A stretch of DNA of 6,117 nt from Halorhodospira sp. GTDB lineage: Bacteria > Pseudomonadota > Gammaproteobacteria > Nitrococcales > Halorhodospiraceae. The position numbers and the translations under genes are program-made. Positions 5,430 through 6,117 of this stretch are shown here, one piece after another (position 1 is the first letter of the stretch; each line of letters opens with the position of its first letter). The notes under the pieces are model-generated. The model saw only the letters and a list, made by a program, of their open reading frames with translations. It had not been told where the DNA came from and ran no database searches. The stretch covers positions 1-6,117 of the forward strand of contig SKJZ01000268.1 in assembly GCA_007121755.1 (NCBI GenBank), in the 5' to 3' direction.

Positions 5430-6117
5430 CACCGCCCCCGCAGAAAGAGCCGATCCAACGCCTCGTCGTCCAGCAGCGTGTAAGTGGGCCTGCCGTGGTT
5501 GCACTGGGCCGCGCGGGGCGTCCGTTCCAGGTCGCGCAAGAGGGCGTCCATCTCTTGCGAGGTGAGACGGCGCCCCGCCCGCACCGAGCCGTGACACGCC
5601 GCGGAGGCGAGCACGCGGTGAGCCGCATCGTCGATGCCCTCGCCCCCGCCGCCCCGCTCCAGCGCGGCCAGGGCGTCGCGGACCAGAACGGCCGGATCGG
5701 CCTTCGACAACAGAGCGGGGACGGCGTCCACCCGCACCGACTCGGGGCCCGCCCGGCCCACCTCCAGCCCGGCCGCCAGCAGGGCCTCAGCGTGGAGTTC
5801 CACCCGCTCCGCCTCCGCCGGCGTCGTCTCCAGCCGCACGGGGATCAGCAACGCTTGACGGGCGACCCCGTTCTCGGCCAACTGCGCCTTCATCCGCTCG
5901 TAGACGATGCGTTCGTGGGCGGCGTGCATGTCTACCACTACTAGCCCGCGTGCCGACTCGGCCAGGATGTATGCGTTACGGATTTGGCCTACGGCGTGGC
6001 CTAATGGGGGGGCATCACCGGTTTCAGGTGTATCACCGACACCGGGAAAAGCGGATTCGATGTCGCCGGTGCCGTACAAGAGGCGGGCTTCGGCTAGCGG
6101 GAGGGGCTGCCGTTCAC
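5429..6117 (-). CDS. mutL: MutL, DNA mismatch repair protein (C-terminal part, cut by window edge)
   Basis: MutL links mismatch recognition by MutS to strand incision. Only the linker end and C-terminal dimerisation/endonuclease domain are in the window: 228 codons open to the right edge, with the N-terminal ATPase missing. A variable Gly/Pro-rich linker (down to about 6005) precedes LGHAVGQIRNAYILAE. The metal-binding endonuclease motif D-M-H-A-A-H-E-R-x-x-Y-E lies at 5932-5897. QALLIP at 5857-5840 matches the beta-clamp-binding motif (QxxLxP type) known in endonuclease-type MutL. ACHGSVRA (5599-5576), QCNHGRP (5506-5486) and the terminal FLR (within 5449-5432) complete the nuclease site set. 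E. coli MutL lacks these residues and relies on MutH. This protein resembles the Pseudomonas type, so mismatch repair here probably uses MutL's own nicking activity. The stop overlaps the miaA start by one base. Confidence 0.96.
   Translation of the reverse strand, partial: ERQPLPLAEARLLYGTGDIESAFPGVGDTPETGDAPPLGHAVGQIRNAYILAESARGLVVVDMHAAHERIVYERMKAQLAENGVARQALLIPVRLETTPAEAERVELHAEALLAAGLEVGRAGPESVRVDAVPALLSKADPAVLVRDALAALERGGGGEGIDDAAHRVLASAACHGSVRAGRRLTSQEMDALLRDLERTPRAAQCNHGRPTYTLLDDEALDRLFLRGR

Noticed and set aside
5430..5597. N-terminal extension of miaA by 56 codons into mutL
   Set aside because: The frame is open, but the extension is unlike MiaA and is out-of-frame mutL sequence. 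The family N-terminus starts at ATG 5429.
1..6117. An undescribed defence, mobile or accessory system
   Set aside because: Every gene belongs to the conserved mutL-to-hisZ chromosomal block, composition looks uniform, and no insertion, integrase, repeat array or foreign gene is visible.

Overview
The window holds one tightly packed gene block, entirely on the minus strand, and is cut at both edges. Read in the direction of transcription (right to left) the order is mutL (3' part) - miaA - hfq - hflX - hflK - hflC - a DUF2065 small membrane protein gene - hisZ (5' part). This order is the familiar hfq superoperon of gammaproteobacteria. The GC-rich base composition, the HflC of under 300 residues, and a MutL that keeps the endonuclease motif missing from enteric MutL point to a GC-rich, non-enteric gammaproteobacterium. 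A Chromatiales/Ectothiorhodospiraceae-like lineage is my guess; the sequence does not prove it.

Layout: 6117-5429 is the C-terminal endonuclease/dimerisation part of MutL. miaA (5429-4494) starts on the last base of the mutL stop codon. A 78-nt spacer with a weak promoter-like pair and an A-rich leader precedes hfq (4412-4155). hflX follows (4090-2804 from the first usual start codon; the protein probably begins further upstream, see findings). After 34 nt come hflK (2769-1570) and hflC (1570-677), overlapping by one base. The DUF2065 gene (661-476) has its Shine-Dalgarno on the hflC stop codon, and hisZ (476 to the left edge) overlaps it by one base. Nowhere do more than about 80 bases lack a gene. 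I see no RNA gene, mobile element, CRISPR array or attachment site.

Functionally the block joins genome maintenance (MutL), tRNA A37 modification (MiaA), sRNA-mediated post-transcriptional control (Hfq), a ribosome-splitting stress GTPase (HflX), the HflK-HflC membrane cage that encloses the FtsH protease, and the regulatory subunit of the first step of histidine synthesis (HisZ). Three one-base stop/start overlaps suggest translational coupling.

I did not find a previously undescribed system. The most unusual feature is the hflX start: conserved N-terminal protein sequence is encoded upstream of the first conventional start codon, and the reading frame there contains no ATG, GTG or TTG.
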